A stretch of 64,000 nt of DNA from Spirometra erinaceieuropaei (lineage: Eukaryota > Platyhelminthes > Cestoda > Diphyllobothriidea > Diphyllobothriidae): contig CACRXP010000227.1 of assembly GCA_902702965.1 (NCBI GenBank), forward strand, positions 680,937-744,936. The letters are read 5' to 3'. The position numbers and the translations under genes were made by a program. Below, in pieces: positions 22,201-33,335 of the stretch. Position 1 is the stretch's first letter, and each line of letters opens with the position of its first letter. Under the pieces are notes generated by a model. The model saw nothing but the letters and a program-made list of their open reading frames with translations, did not search any database and was not told the DNA's origin.

Positions 22201-24784
22201 AGCAATTAATTTCAGAACTTACTCAGTGCAGGACATGGAGTCAAGTTTCGGGGAGACGACCAGTTAAGCATTTCAACTTTTACCAAAGTGAGCTCAAAGA
22301 CACAGTTAGGACATTTTTTCGTATATGCTTAAGTAAATATTAAAAGAGGCAGGCTCGTCGGAAAACCGAAATGAACTCGTGAATTTTGAAGCTGTTTACG
22401 CTACCACGTCGTCAGAGCGGGGAGCGGAATACTCGCGCTAGTGCGCTGAGGGGGCATCGAGGTTACATTGACAAAACAGACGTCCATACGAGGAACTGAA
22501 TAGCATGCCTAGATAGGCGTCAAAAGTTAGGCGGAAATGTCAAGGGTTTCAGTTAGGGTTCCCTGTGCCGGGGACGCGCGAAATCCGTGATATTCTACGT
22601 GGCCAGCGTAAACGTAGGTGCAGTTATCGCATGAAATGCGGCAAATGGCAATTGTGTACCGCTCCTTCGGTATGGGGTGTTTTACGCGGGATAATGTTGC
22701 ACGCAGGGAGGACGCCAGATTATCGGCGATGAAGATGCCAAACTGAGCTACTTGTCGGGCGATAGCTTCGGGAATTCTTGGCATGCAGGGCAGGGAGTAG
22801 AAGTTCCGTGACTGCCTGTCTCCGTTAAAGTCCATGTCTTGTTATTGTTCCTGGCGTCTGAGACTGTTTTTCACAAAGCTGACCGGATATCCGTTGAGTC
22901 TGAATAACTGATACAAGTAAGCCAGTTCTTTCTTGAGTAAATCCTCGCCAAAAATCGAAACTCGATTCTTCTAATAGCATTTTATTTTTCATTGCATAAC
23001 TTTGTAACGCACACTGCGTCAGTTATTCAGCATATACATATTTATATACATGAGATGGTGCTAAAAAAGACAAAGGATAACAGGATGGCTATTCCTGGCT
23101 TATTAATCGTCATCAGTCATATATATATATATCGGTTTGTGCCCATATATACATTGGAAACCCCCTTTTGGTCACCGTTATCTCATTGCGGAGCGCAGTG
23201 ATCTCGCTCCGCCCGGTAAGTACCCCACACCAACAGCTGTGACTCATACTTGACTCGGGCGCCTTTTTCGACGAAGAAAAGGCGTTTTTAACTCTGTATG
23301 GTTTTCTGTTATTCCACAGTCTGTAGGTTTCGAACTCGCAAATTCTCCATTCAAAATGACATAAAGTTTGAGACATTAAGGTTCGACATGGCGTTTGAGT
23401 GGAGAAAGTGGAATGCTACCACGCTACCTGGCGGTATTCGTCCCTTGTTGCGTCCCTATATTGGTGACAAAAAAATTCGCTTCTCCCAACCCGAAGCATC
23501 AACGTTTACTGCCTCCTTGAGTGCGTTCCTCGCCGCCTTTGTGACTTGTCGGGAGATGGAGTTTTTGAGTCAAACTTTTGATTTTCCATCCAATGGGATT
23601 TAGAGGAGTTCATCCTAGCTGATAAAATTAACTATACCAAAAATAAAAACGGGTCCAATTACTGTCTTTGTAACGAATCATATATCGGCGGGCCTTGCCC
23701 CTCTAAAGATCGTTCATCTTCACTCATTTTATGTCCTGTAAAATGATTTTCTGTGAAGTACATTCGACAACTCGGGAGTTTGTCCTATGCCGCAGTTTGT
23801 GTGCAGTTAAATTCCCTGTGTAAGAAAAGTCAATAGTAGCACGCCTAGTCCAACTCATATCGCAGAGACTTAGTTGACTTTGTTGCATTTTTTCAGAATT
23901 CCCCGTGAGTAAGATGTAGAAAGTTACACGAAGGGGGATTTACTGAAGGGCAGCTGCAAAGCTTCTTAAAACAGACGGACTGCAACCTACGGTTTCACTG
24001 GCAGAGACCTGAGGGCGTTGCCGATTCGTGCTCTGGACCATCGTGTCTGAACAGGTTCGCAGCAATACCTGTTGCTATTACAACACGCGGGGCGGCGTAG
24101 GGGGGGGGGGCATATCGCTGTGCGTTCACCCTCTCCTAGTCAGTCTAACCGCACATTCACGTTCAAACGTGAATCACATGGGCACACACACACACGCGAG
24201 CAAATTAATTACATCGCTAAACTAGCCCTTTACTCTAGGTTGACGTCAGCAAGCGGATGCCGTCATGACTGCTAATACCGGGGCCACATTAGTTACTCCG
24301 CCTGAAAGATACCGTACTTTGACGTAAGTCTGAATGCTGGAACTAAGTGTTGTCTGCCTGGTCGTCCACCAGGTTCACTCATCTTTCCAGCCCAGACATT
24401 TTCCCCGTTTGGTCTTAATTAGTCCTATATTCGTTAGTTGAAGAGCATTTCACGCTTAGCCGGCATTTTCTAAAGTGCAGTGAGGCTTGTTCCTACTTGT
24501 GGTTTTATGCTTGCCCATATGGATAACTCTCGGCTAATTTATTCACCTCGTCAAATTAAATCGAAAATTGCGAACGAGTAAGTATAAGGGATGCTCGCAT
24601 AAGCATCTAACTCAGTCATCTGTGGCCGTGGTCAAGGGAGAGAAATCAAGAATTCCGGATGATAAGTTAAAAGGGCAGACTGGGGCATGTTGGATATTTG
24701 ACGTTTCAAACAACTGGGTCTGCTTTAAACCACCAAAAAGATAGAAGGTAGGAGTAAATGGCCTTCAGCATTGGTCGACGTCGT
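22196..24784. other. No identifiable gene
   Basis: A G-run at about 24100-24110 and AT-rich microsatellite-like patches near 23120. No family motif in any frame. Confidence 0.4.
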
Positions 24785-24825
24785 CCCAGTAGAAGGAGCT
24801 GCGATCACTGGAGCAAGAAGTTTGT

Positions 24826-24872
24826 TGGTCTGACGTTTCGGATTTTTCCTCGACCCCATCATCAGGGAAAGT
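24826..24872 (-). ncRNA. Hammerhead ribozyme motif, D1 type
   Basis: Minus strand CTGATGA (24865 to 24859), extra T, GGGGTC-loop-AAATCC, GAAAC, GTC. Core residues are all present, but stem II has mismatches and stem I pairs poorly, so activity is doubtful. Confidence 0.65.
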
Positions 24873-24902
24873 CGTAGATAAGGGTAGTGGAGGCACAAGG
24901 GG

Positions 24903-24915
24903 TGCAGTATTTATA
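24903..24915 (-). promoter_or_regulatory. TATA-like box in PLE terminal repeat
   Basis: TATAAATACTGCA, identical to 26629-26641 and 48461-48473, and 49-51 nt upstream of CUGAUGA in all three. Conservation at a fixed distance suggests a promoter element; function is inferred. Confidence 0.6.
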
Positions 24916-24922
24916 GTAGGTA

Positions 24923-25899
24923 CAGTAGATGTGCTAACTCATGAAATGTCAACCAAAATTTCGAAATGCGTTCTCGTTTCGAAGAGATAAATTAAGTATT
25001 GTTGTACAACTAATCATGATTCAGCATAAATCTATAATGATCCGGTTACCTCAGGGTGTCGGCTTTCGAAGCAACTTATTTTCGGCTGCATGCAAGATCT
25101 ATACTCTGCAAAAAATGACTACATATGTAGTATGCAATTTTCTCATTGATTTTCGATGCCTTTGAAAATTCAATTATATTTCATGGAAAACATGTATAAA
25201 AATATTCATCCTTTTACTTATTCGGTAGAAAATCACGTCTTCTTCCAATTTCATACTCAAAAGAAGAGTATAATTCGGTTTTAAAAAAGTTTCGAATTGT
25301 GAGATTTTTTAATACCGTTAAATGGCCGTTCATGAAACGTCATGTATCTACATTTACGAATGTGGCTAGTAAAGTTAACAATATTGCTCAAATCCATTGC
25401 TTAATTTTATGAACCTCATATGGTCTCCTCTTAACACCGAAGAGAAATGCATGCAATATTGTTAACTTTACAACCCACATTCGTTAATGCAGATACATGA
25501 CGTTTCATGAATGGCCATCTAACGGTATTAAAAAATCTCACAATTCGAACCTTTTTTAAAACCGAATTATACTCTTCTTTTGAGTATGAAATTGGAAGAA
25601 GACGTGATTTTCTACCGAATAAGTAAAAGAATGAATATTTTTATACAGGCTTTCCATGAAATGAAATTGAATTTTCAAGGGCATCGAAAATCAATGAGAA
25701 AATTGCATACTACATAAGTTGTCATTTTTTGCAGAGTATGGATCTTGCATGCAGCCAAAAATAAGTTCTTTCGAAAGCCGATCATTATAGATTTATGATT
25801 CATCCTGATTAGTTTTACAACACTACTTAATTTATCTCTTCGAAACGAGAACGCATTTCGAAATTTTGGTTGACATTTCATGAGTTAGCACATCTACTG
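24923..25899. repeat. Foldback MITE, subfamily A, near-perfect hairpin (copy A3)
   Basis: Arms of about 464 bp (24923-25386) and 446 bp (25454-25899) are inverted copies around a 67 bp centre. Termini are CAGTAGATGTGC and GCACATCTACTG. Left flank is TA (24921-24922), right flank TT, one base off the expected duplication. Two nearly identical frames, one per strand, are mirror translations of the arms. Inserted within a PLE terminal repeat. Confidence 0.94.
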
Positions 25900-25979
25900 T
25901 TGTGGGACCACATGCGTACTATAATTAGCGGCCCTCCCGATCACCGCTGGGGGGTCGTAATTAAGGGAATGATGGGTCG

Positions 25980-26290
25980 TCAGTCCGCGTCCGAGTCATT
26001 AATTTCCGCAATTTTATCACCCGTGTTGAATGTGTGCGGGATGGTCACTCGGCGGCTTGGCTCATTGTCACTAGCGCTCTCGCCACGCAACTGATTCCCC
26101 TGCACAGGAATGTATCGGAACAGAATACGGTAAAAGGAGGTCATTGAGCTTGTTGGTGGCTTAAGCGCCCGTGAACTATGACTCAAGCAACTCGCAGCTC
26201 AAGCGGCCTCTTGAAACTTGAAAATATGGCCGAGTCCCGTGAACTGAGCCGTTATCTGGGAGCTATCGTCATTCCTCCTTGCCGCCGCTG
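25980..26290 (-). pseudogene. Lineage-2 PLE C-terminal fragment, minus copy
   Basis: Minus-strand translation includes NKLNDLL, then ASDNEPSRRVTIPHTFNTGD and EINDSDAD before a stop. These match the C-terminus at 48094-48372 (NKQNDLP; SDNEPICRAIVTPTS; AIDDSDSD). The region lies downstream of the GIY-YIG core in this lineage; its own function is unknown to me. A stop interrupts the LLES segment. After the stop come CAGCGGTGAT and a decayed promoter region, then the MITE and ribozyme unit. Confidence 0.8.
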
Positions 26291-26399
26291 CTTGACAAAG
26301 TTGTGCGGATAGCAGTAAACTCTCAGTGCCCGTCGCAGATATTGTAATTCAGCAACTTTGTCTTCCGTTTCACTGCAGTGCGTCTCAATGCGCCAGCAT

Positions 26400-26590
26400 A
26401 GCCCTCCTTTGGCTGACCAAAGTAATTGACCACTCGGGGAGCGCGCAAGCGCTTGAGCCAGATGTCCGAGCAATCATAACGTCCACATCCAACACGCGTG
26501 ATGAGATTTCAGCAATTAACCACTTGCATGCCGGCCTCAAGCAATTAGCGCACCAGCGGGCAATGATTCTTGATGAAGGGGGACGTGATT
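26400..26590 (+). pseudogene. Lineage-2 PLE C-terminal fragment, plus copy
   Basis: Translation contains LEPDVRAIITSTSNTRDEIS and AINH, matching the same C-terminal segment (EPICRAIVTPTSRIDEEITA). It faces away from the minus copy at 25980-26290, so two C-terminal ends point outward from a shared centre near 26290-26400. No catalytic domain is present. Confidence 0.72.
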
Positions 26591-26628
26591 AATTACTATA
26601 GATATGCTGTAGCATAGCGACTGCATCC

Positions 26629-26641
26629 TATAAATACTGCA
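26629..26641 (+). promoter_or_regulatory. TATA-like box in PLE terminal repeat
   Basis: TATAAATACTGCA, 51 nt upstream of the hammerhead core at 26680. Same sequence and spacing as at 48461. Confidence 0.6.
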
Positions 26642-26674
26642 ACTTTCTGTGCACGAGTCACCCTTTTCTGTCCC

Positions 26675-26718
26675 TGTCTCTGATGATGGATTCAAGTGAG
26701 AATCCGAAAAGTCAGGCT
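26675..26718 (+). ncRNA. Hammerhead ribozyme motif, D1 type
   Basis: CTGATGA (26680-26686), extra T, perfect 6 bp stem II GGATTC/GAATCC with AAGTGA loop, GAAAA, GTC. Core positions G12-A13-A14-A15.1 are intact. The C usually following is A, so the tiny stem III loses its second pair. Stem I GTCT/AGGC can pair. Confidence 0.75.
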
Positions 26719-26799
26719 AATAAAGCCCTTGCTTTAGCGATCGCTTCTTCTTTTACTCAACTTTTTCCTGGAACGCGCATCTTCGCTTGTATCGACTCC

Positions 26800-26930
26800 A
26801 CTACCCTTATTTGCGACGGTCTTCGATGACAAGCTCCAGTGAGAATCCAAAACGCCAGGCCAATAATCTTCTTGTTCCAGTGATCTCATCATCTTCTTCT
26901 GAACTGCTTCCTGGAACTCACCTGTTCGCT
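26800..26930 (+). mobile_element. Second, tandem PLE terminal-repeat fragment
   Basis: CCACTACCCTTATTTGCGAC, then a decayed hammerhead (CGATGAC, GAGAATCC, AAAAC, GCC), CAGGCCAATAATCTTCTTG and the common end TTCTTCTGAACTGCTTCCTG. It follows the 26675 motif by 144 bp in the same orientation, so the terminal repeats are in partial tandem. Confidence 0.75.
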
Positions 26931-27185
26931 CCTATTGGCAAACGTCCCAGTAGTTTATCCTCGGTTCCCGCCAACTTAATTACTTGTCACCGCCTGATTA
27001 ATCTTGTAGCACTCGTCTACTTTCGTGCACATGCGGAGTGACCGATTGAGGGACTGAGGACTGGAGACTCATTGGCTTTGTTGGACCTCTCACGCAAGTG
27101 ACACCTAATTTTCTCTCTGTGAAGGTCCGGTAGCTTCTGCCAGGACCAGGTCATGCATCGCACGTGTGGATGAGTTATTTAGCTC

Positions 27186-27420
27186 TGAAGAAGATGCGAC
27201 CACTGGAAAGGGAATTTTATTTGCCTGACCTTTCGGATTCTCACTCGAACGCATCATCTGCGACTGTCTCTAATAATGGGTTCGAGTGAGAATTCGAAAC
27301 GTTAGGACAACAAACTTCTTGTTCCAGTGATTTTATCTACTCCTTCTTCTTCTTCTTCTTCTTCTTCTTCTTCTTCTTCTTCTTCTTCTGAACTGCTTCC
27401 TGGAACTTTCCCGTTTGCTT
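27186..27420. mobile_element. Short foldback repeat D1 with (TTC)n
   Basis: Inverted arms GATTCTCACTCGAACGCATC / GATAATGGGTTCGAGTGAGA type. Left core CAGATGA with GAAAG, right core CTAATAA with GAAAC and GTT; both decayed. The right edge expands into a (TTC)n run and the common end CTGAACTGCTTCCTGGAACT. Abuts truncated MITE A4. Confidence 0.8.
27342..27389. repeat. (TTC)n microsatellite
   Basis: About 16 units, an expansion of the TTC-rich edge that all D1 repeats carry. Poly-Ser and poly-Glu frames are artefacts. Confidence 0.95.
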
Positions 27421-27435
27421 CTTTTGGTAATTTGT

Positions 27436-28300
27436 TATATAATACTTCAGTTGCCTTAGGATGTCGGCTTTCGAACGAACTTCCTTCCGGCTGCATGCAA
27501 AGACTACACTCTGTAAAAATTCCTACTTAATTAGCATGAATGTTTCTCATTTATTTTCAATGCCCTTAAAAATTCAATTATATTTCATAGAAAATACATA
27601 CAAAAGAATTCATTCTTTTGTTCATTCGGTAGATAATTACGTCTTCTTCTAATTCTATGCTTGAAGGAGAGTCATATTGCGGTTTTAAAAAGTTTCGTAT
27701 TGTGAGATTTTTTAATACTGTTCATAAAACATCGTGTCACCAAATTTATTGATGTTGCTTATAAAGCTTACACTATGGTTCATATCCGCTGCTAAATTTT
27801 ATAACCCCACACAGTCTCCTCTTAGTAGCGTATAGGAATGTATGATTTTACATACACGGAAATTATACAGCCTGTAATTTGGAGACCCTGAATGCAAGTT
27901 TAACAGCAGGCGGGATTCAAAATCATTTGGGATTTGGAAAAATTTTTAACAACTGAATTATACCCTTTTTTCAAGAATAAGGTCTAAAGAAGAAGTAATT
28001 TTCTAATAAACGAATGGATGAATATTTCTGCTCATATTTTCGATGAAATGTAATGGAATTTATAAGTACCTCGAAAATCTATCATAAAAATTCACGATAC
28101 CTAAGCAGACACTTTTGCGATGTGTCGTTTTTGCTGGCGGCCGGAAAGAAGTTCAGTCAAAAGCTGACATCCCGACGTAACTGAATTACTTTGGGATTCT
28201 GCTGCAAGATTAGTAATAAAACCTTACTTAAAGCAATTTTTCAAGCCGAAAACGCATTTCAGAATTTCGGTCAATATTTTATGACTTAGCACATCTACAG
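27436..28300. repeat. Foldback MITE, subfamily A, 5' truncated (copy A4)
   Basis: Begins inside the left arm (TATAATACTTCAGTTGCC) and runs to a normal right end CTTAGCACATCTACAG with TA at 28301-28302. The terminal 120 bp or so of the left arm are missing at the junction with the D1 repeat. Confidence 0.87.
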
Positions 28301-28302
28301 TA

Positions 28303-30116
28303 TATCCTCCGGCACTCAGACTTGAATTTCATTAAAAAAATCATTCTCTTTCTTTCTAATGCACTGTTACCCCTCCCCCCACACTCTGTTGATGATACGA
28401 AATGTGTCCGCCAGATGGTTTGTCCGCCTACTCTGGAGTATGCTGGCAGTCGGTGTTATTCTCCCCAAGTTGGTATACTAGGTCGACGGTCGTCTTCATC
28501 TGTCAAACGGTTTGCCGATTAAATCCTGCGGGATCGGGCGCCTTCTTGCAGCGGAGTGCGATCTCCTCCCCCCCTCCTCATTTACGATCCGCGCTCCCCC
28601 ACCTAAGCACCCATCGGCGAACCCCAGTCCTCATGAATCCACAACTTCTCGATTGTCAGGAATTGAAAGGGCAAGGACTGAGACAAGGAGATAACCGAAA
28701 AAATTTGGGAAGCCCGGTAGCATTGTTAATAATAATTCCGTTCTTGCTGTCTCAGGAGTAGAAATCCCACTTTTCCCCACTCTATCTCCCCTTTCTCGTC
28801 TTCCATCCCATCTTTCGACCTCCGCTTTAATTGTAACCTCTTCCACTTATCAAGATACAGCTCTCATGTTTTACATTTCCTTATTTCCTGCTTAATACGA
28901 TTCTTATCGGTCTCCCTCCCAAAACATTTACGAGTCAGCTTGAGGTAAAAAAGACTACACCTTGGCAGGCGGTGGCTCTCAGAGAGGTGTTATGAAAGTG
29001 CTTTCCTAATTTTACGCCCTTCGTATCCGTTTACGCGAATTTTGTGACACCGACGTGGTCTAGACAGAAGGCAAGTCTCGAATTATTGTCCGACAGTTGT
29101 TTCCCCCTCCCGAACCTTCAAAAATACACACTATTTTTCAAGGTCATTACTACTTAGATTGGTGGATTTCATTTAAACGTTATTTATATTGATTGTAGTT
29201 TTGACGTCTTAGTGTTTCATAATACTTTCATAATACTTTTACCCCCCTGAAATTCTTGGTCATATTCAAGGCAAAGCGCTCTCTTTACTGAGAAATTACT
29301 TGATTCGGAAGGCGAATTCATCCCAGCTTTCATTTAAAACTCCTGTTGTATCAGAAGAACTTCTGTCAACTTTCGAGGTACATCTGTTACATCAGCTAAA
29401 GCCATAGGTCGACCTTGGTCATTACGACCTTCAGAGCCCGTCCCGAAAAGAAAGAAAAGGTGCCCGACGCCGGTTGAGAGGATACTGCATTATTTGCAGA
29501 AATATTAGAGAACCGAGTGGAACCAGTTGTCAGCCGGACGAGTAAACACGTCCCTTTCGCGAGAGCGGTGTCACGAGTTATGGTGGGGAATGTCACGGCG
29601 CCTTGAGCGAGAGCGTGCCTGAGTCGACCTTGAATTCGATTGGCTGATATGGGTAGTCGTGATTGGCCAAGAACTAGAGAGGCACTGGTGCGTAGCTACA
29701 AGCACTCACGAAAGACAGGGCTGCAATGGGCGTCCGAAATAAGACTCCTAGACCTCTTTCAAGCCCTGCCCATTCCTGATTACATTCCTCTATGATCCTA
29801 AAACTTGTCAACTCGACGTTAGACTTATTTCTGTAAGGACACGTCAGCTTCAGCTGTGTATAGGTTTTTGACAGTTTTTGTCTTTGTGAGATTAAGTCTA
29901 CGTGGACAGACAATATTAGCTTGTAGTGCATTGAGCTACTCCAGTCTTTCAAGCACGAAGTTTGAAGAAAACGCAACTTCCTGCTAACATAGCCTTTTTC
30001 TACACCTAAAACTGTGTTCAAAAAACACATTGCCTGCGCCTCGAAAGCTGTGTAAGTGACTGTAGAAATACTCAGTCAGAACGCAACATGCTACCGAGTG
30101 TAAATTTATTCAGCAG
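28303..30116. other. No identifiable gene
   Basis: Frames at 28402-28761 and 29674-30030 reach about 119 codons but have low-complexity or no recognisable motifs. Confidence 0.4.
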
Positions 30117-30118
30117 TA

Positions 30119-31069
30119 CAGTAAGTGGGCTAACTCATGAAATCTCAGCAGAAATTCCGAAATACATTTCCGTTTTGAAAAGATTAACTAAGTAGGGTTG
30201 TAAAACCAATCATTGTGCAGCGTAATTCTACAATAATTCAGTTACTTCGATATGTCGGCTTTTGAACAAACTTCTTTCCGACTGCGTCTAAAAACCATGC
30301 TCCATAAAAATGACTACTTAAGTGGCATGCATTTTTTCATCGATTTTCAATGCCCTTAAAGATTCAATTATATTTCATGGAATCATGCATAAAATATTCA
30401 TTCTTTTGCTCATTCAGTAGAAAATTACGTCTTCTTTCGATTTTATATTCAAAGGAAGGATTTAATTCAGTTTTAAAAAGTTTTCTAATTGTGAGATTTT
30501 CTAATACCGTGAAACGACCCTTCGTAAAACGTCATATCTCTACATTTACCAATCTGCCTTAAATCCACTGCTTTATTTTATGAAGCCCATACGGTAGAGA
30601 AATGTATGGTGTTCCGTACGCGGAAATTATGCAGCTTGTAGTTTGGGAACCCTGAATGCAAGTGTAACGGCAGGTCGGGTTCAAAATTAATCGGGAATTG
30701 GAAAAGTTTTATAAAACCGAATTAAAGCCTTCCTTCGAGTATAAAATTGAAAGAAGACGTAATTTTCTACTGAATGAGCAAACGAATGAATATTTTATGC
30801 CCGTTTTCCATGAAATATAATTGAATCTTTAAGGGCATCGGAAATCAATGAAAAAATGCATGCTACATAAGTAGTCATTTTTTACGGAGTATGGTCTTTG
30901 GATGCAGCCGGAAAGAAATTTATTCGAAAGCCGGCATCCTGGGGTGATTGAATTATTATAGAATTATGCCGCATGATGATGGGCTTATAATCCTACTTAC
31001 TTAGTATTTTCTAAACGGAAGCACATTTCGGAATTTCTGTTAAGACTGCATGGGTTAGCTAACTTACTG
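30119..31069. repeat. Foldback MITE, subfamily A, complete (copy A5)
   Basis: 951 bp from CAGTAAGTGGGCTAACTCATG to CATGGGTTAGCTAACTTACTG, flanked by TA at 30117-30118 and 31070-31071. Together with B1 it defines the family boundaries. Confidence 0.94.
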
Positions 31070-31071
31070 TA

Positions 31072-32334
31072 TGTTCCGTTCTAATCAATTTTATACCGCC
31101 TTCTGTCTGAAGGAATATCGAAGAATGTCGGTGTGAAGGGTATGAGCTTCGACATATACTGAAAACACAAAATAGGTATGGTTAGCTATAATCACTCTGT
31201 TTCCCTGATTTTTCGCAGAGACAAAATTTGGTTTCAAACGGTGTGGAGTTATATGGAATCTAAGTCAGAAATTGTAAATACACTCTGAATTTTCCCCTAA
31301 GGTATTCTCAGGACACCATGATTGCTTTACCAAAAGCGCCACCTGGATGCCTTTGCAGTCTGATTTGCTAAAGACATTGAGGAAATCTTCGTCGAATTCT
31401 AGCTGGTGTTGTGCAAATTAAAACAATCTGCCCGTGCAGTCGAGGCGAGCTAGATTGTCTAAAAAAGTGTCTTGCCTATGCGACAGCAACAGTGTGTCCG
31501 CTCACCTTTAGGCAAGACTAAAAGTAAGTGTGACGGAAATATTATCGCCTCTCCTAGGGAGGAAGGGAGAAGAATTCCCAGATCTGTTTTTGTAATTGCA
31601 CTTACAAGTGCCCTGGTCAAAAGAGGCTCTTGTAGGGAGTTTTTATTACCTCTCCTTTCGGTTGCATATGCCATTTTGGCGGCTTTGCCTACGGCTTCGC
31701 CCTTCAGAAAGGCTACCAGTTGACCTTGACTTGCGTGCAACTCCATTGGCTTCGAAAAGGCGTCTGGCGTCGCCTCCTGGCTATCGCGTAAAAGTGCACT
31801 TTCGCAGGAGGAGGAGGAGGAGGAGGAGGAGGAGGAGGAGGAGGAGGAAGGGGGGAAAGAGGAGGTGCAACTACCCTAGTGCCAGCGTAAAGAAAAATAT
31901 TTGTTTCCCTTTACCTAGGCACGTGCGCTAACTCGGGCCTCATTGAGATCCTCGCAGCCAAATGCCAAACAACTGGATTTGGAGCGTTCTGGGTGAATGG
32001 TTGGTCCAAGGCGCAGTCTAAACGCACATATGTACGGTGTAGTTAATTAATGGGCGAGCGGTGGTGATGTGCGAGGATTGGGCAACAGAGTGGGTGACTT
32101 GTACAACCAAAACCTACTGCCCTCATTCTTACCCCCCAAGACAACGGGGACTACGAGTCGGTTCTGTTGCTGACCACGCACTACACTTCTCGTTGTCTGA
32201 GTGCCGCACGGGTTTGTTAGTTTCCGCCACCAAGAGAGGTAGCGTTGTCACGCCTCGACAGTTTGCCTTCGAGGAAGGCTTTCAGTCTGACCTTGGCTCT
32301 CGTAGAGGAGGTTTTCCAATCAGATTTCGGCATT
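31072..32334. other. No gene recognised; contains (AGG)n at 31806-31848
   Basis: The poly-Arg frame at 31596-31931 depends on the AGG microsatellite. Nothing else is recognised. Confidence 0.5.
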
Positions 32335-32720
32335 GGTACAGAGAAGGACCCCACTTAACTGTCAGTAGACTGTGGATCGTGCCATACGTGATTTATGGTA
32401 GAGGGAGTTTTATGGGTGGGACAGCACGCTAGACAGTAAGTTGGCAAACTGAAAGAAAACACAGAAAGCGCCAATACTTTTGCCAAAAATCTTATCTTAC
32501 GCTATTGTACGACAATCAAAATGAGGATAGTAATTAAACAATAAAGCAAAAAATATATTTCACAAAATAACGGTATTTGAGTTAAGCTGTGAGGTCATGG
32601 GAAGTAATCGTAGGTGGCAGTGTAACTTCTGCAACAGCCTGCAAATGTATGCCAAGATACAACCCCAAATGACACGATCCACAGTCTACTGACAGTTAAA
32701 TGGGGTCCTTCTCTATACCT
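32335..32720. repeat. Isolated inverted repeat with 288 bp spacer
   Basis: Arms 32335-32383 and 32672-32720 pair with few mismatches, for example GGACCCCACTTAACTG against CAGTTAAATGGGGTCC. Not shared with the MITE, C or D families. The frame across the left arm (32061-32432) has no known domain. Confidence 0.8.
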
Positions 32721-32956
32721 TTGCCCGGATTTCACCTGAGTACTCCTCCGACAGCGAAATGTGTTCCCGTATTGGATTACGGCACAACAGCATCAGTCGC
32801 TTCTGGGGTTCGTCGCCGGAGATTTCGACGGACACAGACCATGACGTAACCGCAAATTTTGTTAAATTGAAAGAGACTTGCTCTACCTTTACCTGTGGTG
32901 CCCTGGGCGCCTCCTCGTCTGTTCATGTGCAATCCTGTCGGTTGGTTTAAATAATG

Positions 32957-33327
32957 GACCGGATGTGGTTAGGTATCCCCATCTGAAGAAAAAAAACCCC
33001 AGTCACCTCTAATACGGGACCGGTGGTGATAAGGATTTTTACAGGGGTGGGGTCGGGATACTCGTAAGCGACGATGTCAAGTACTTGCACACAAAAGAAA
33101 ACTATTGAGAATGTGCGGTCGTACTTTGAATGGTCGATAGATAGTTGCACTGCCCCCTAACCCTAACCCCTAAGTATGGCTCCTAACCCTAAACCCGAAC
33201 CCCTAGCCCTAACTCCTTACCCTAACTCCTAACCATAACCCCTTACCATGACCCCTTACCCTAACCCTTAACACTAACCCCAGCAATATTGTGTCCAGTA
33301 GGTGGGGCTACCAAAGCATATCTTAGC
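32957..33327. mobile_element. Family C element with exact 8 bp target duplication (copy C3)
   Basis: 371 bp flanked by AAATAATG at 32949-32956 and 33328-33335. Terminal inverted repeats GATGTGGTTAGGTATCCCC and GGGGCTACCAAAGCATATC are imperfect. The interior has the GGGACCGGTGGTGATAAGG block and a CCCTAA-like array (about 33155-33280). Opposite orientation to C1. An 8 bp duplication is compatible with hAT-type insertion, but the terminal sequence is not enough to assign a superfamily. Confidence 0.87.
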
Positions 33328-33335
33328 AAATAATG

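Larger units (their letters stand above)
24785..24921 (-). mobile_element. Lineage-2 PLE terminal repeat, outer part
   Basis: Read on the minus strand: TATAAATACTGCA (24915 to 24903), ACCCTTATCTACGAC, a hammerhead motif, then CCAACAAACTTCTTG and a GATCGCAG end. This is the order seen downstream of PLE coding sequence at 48461-48600. It continues, across the inserted MITE A3, into the coding remnant at 25980-26290. Confidence 0.85.

Noticed and set aside
22152..22343. Tyr/Ile-repeat membrane peptide
   Set aside because: Artefact of the (AT)n microsatellite.
24941..25881. Two similar proteins of about 70 residues on opposite strands
   Set aside because: They are mirror translations of the arms of MITE A3.
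31596..31931. Arg-rich protein frame
   Set aside because: It is a translation of the AGG microsatellite.
32061..32432. 123-codon open frame
   Set aside because: Overlaps one arm of an inverted repeat and shows no family motif.
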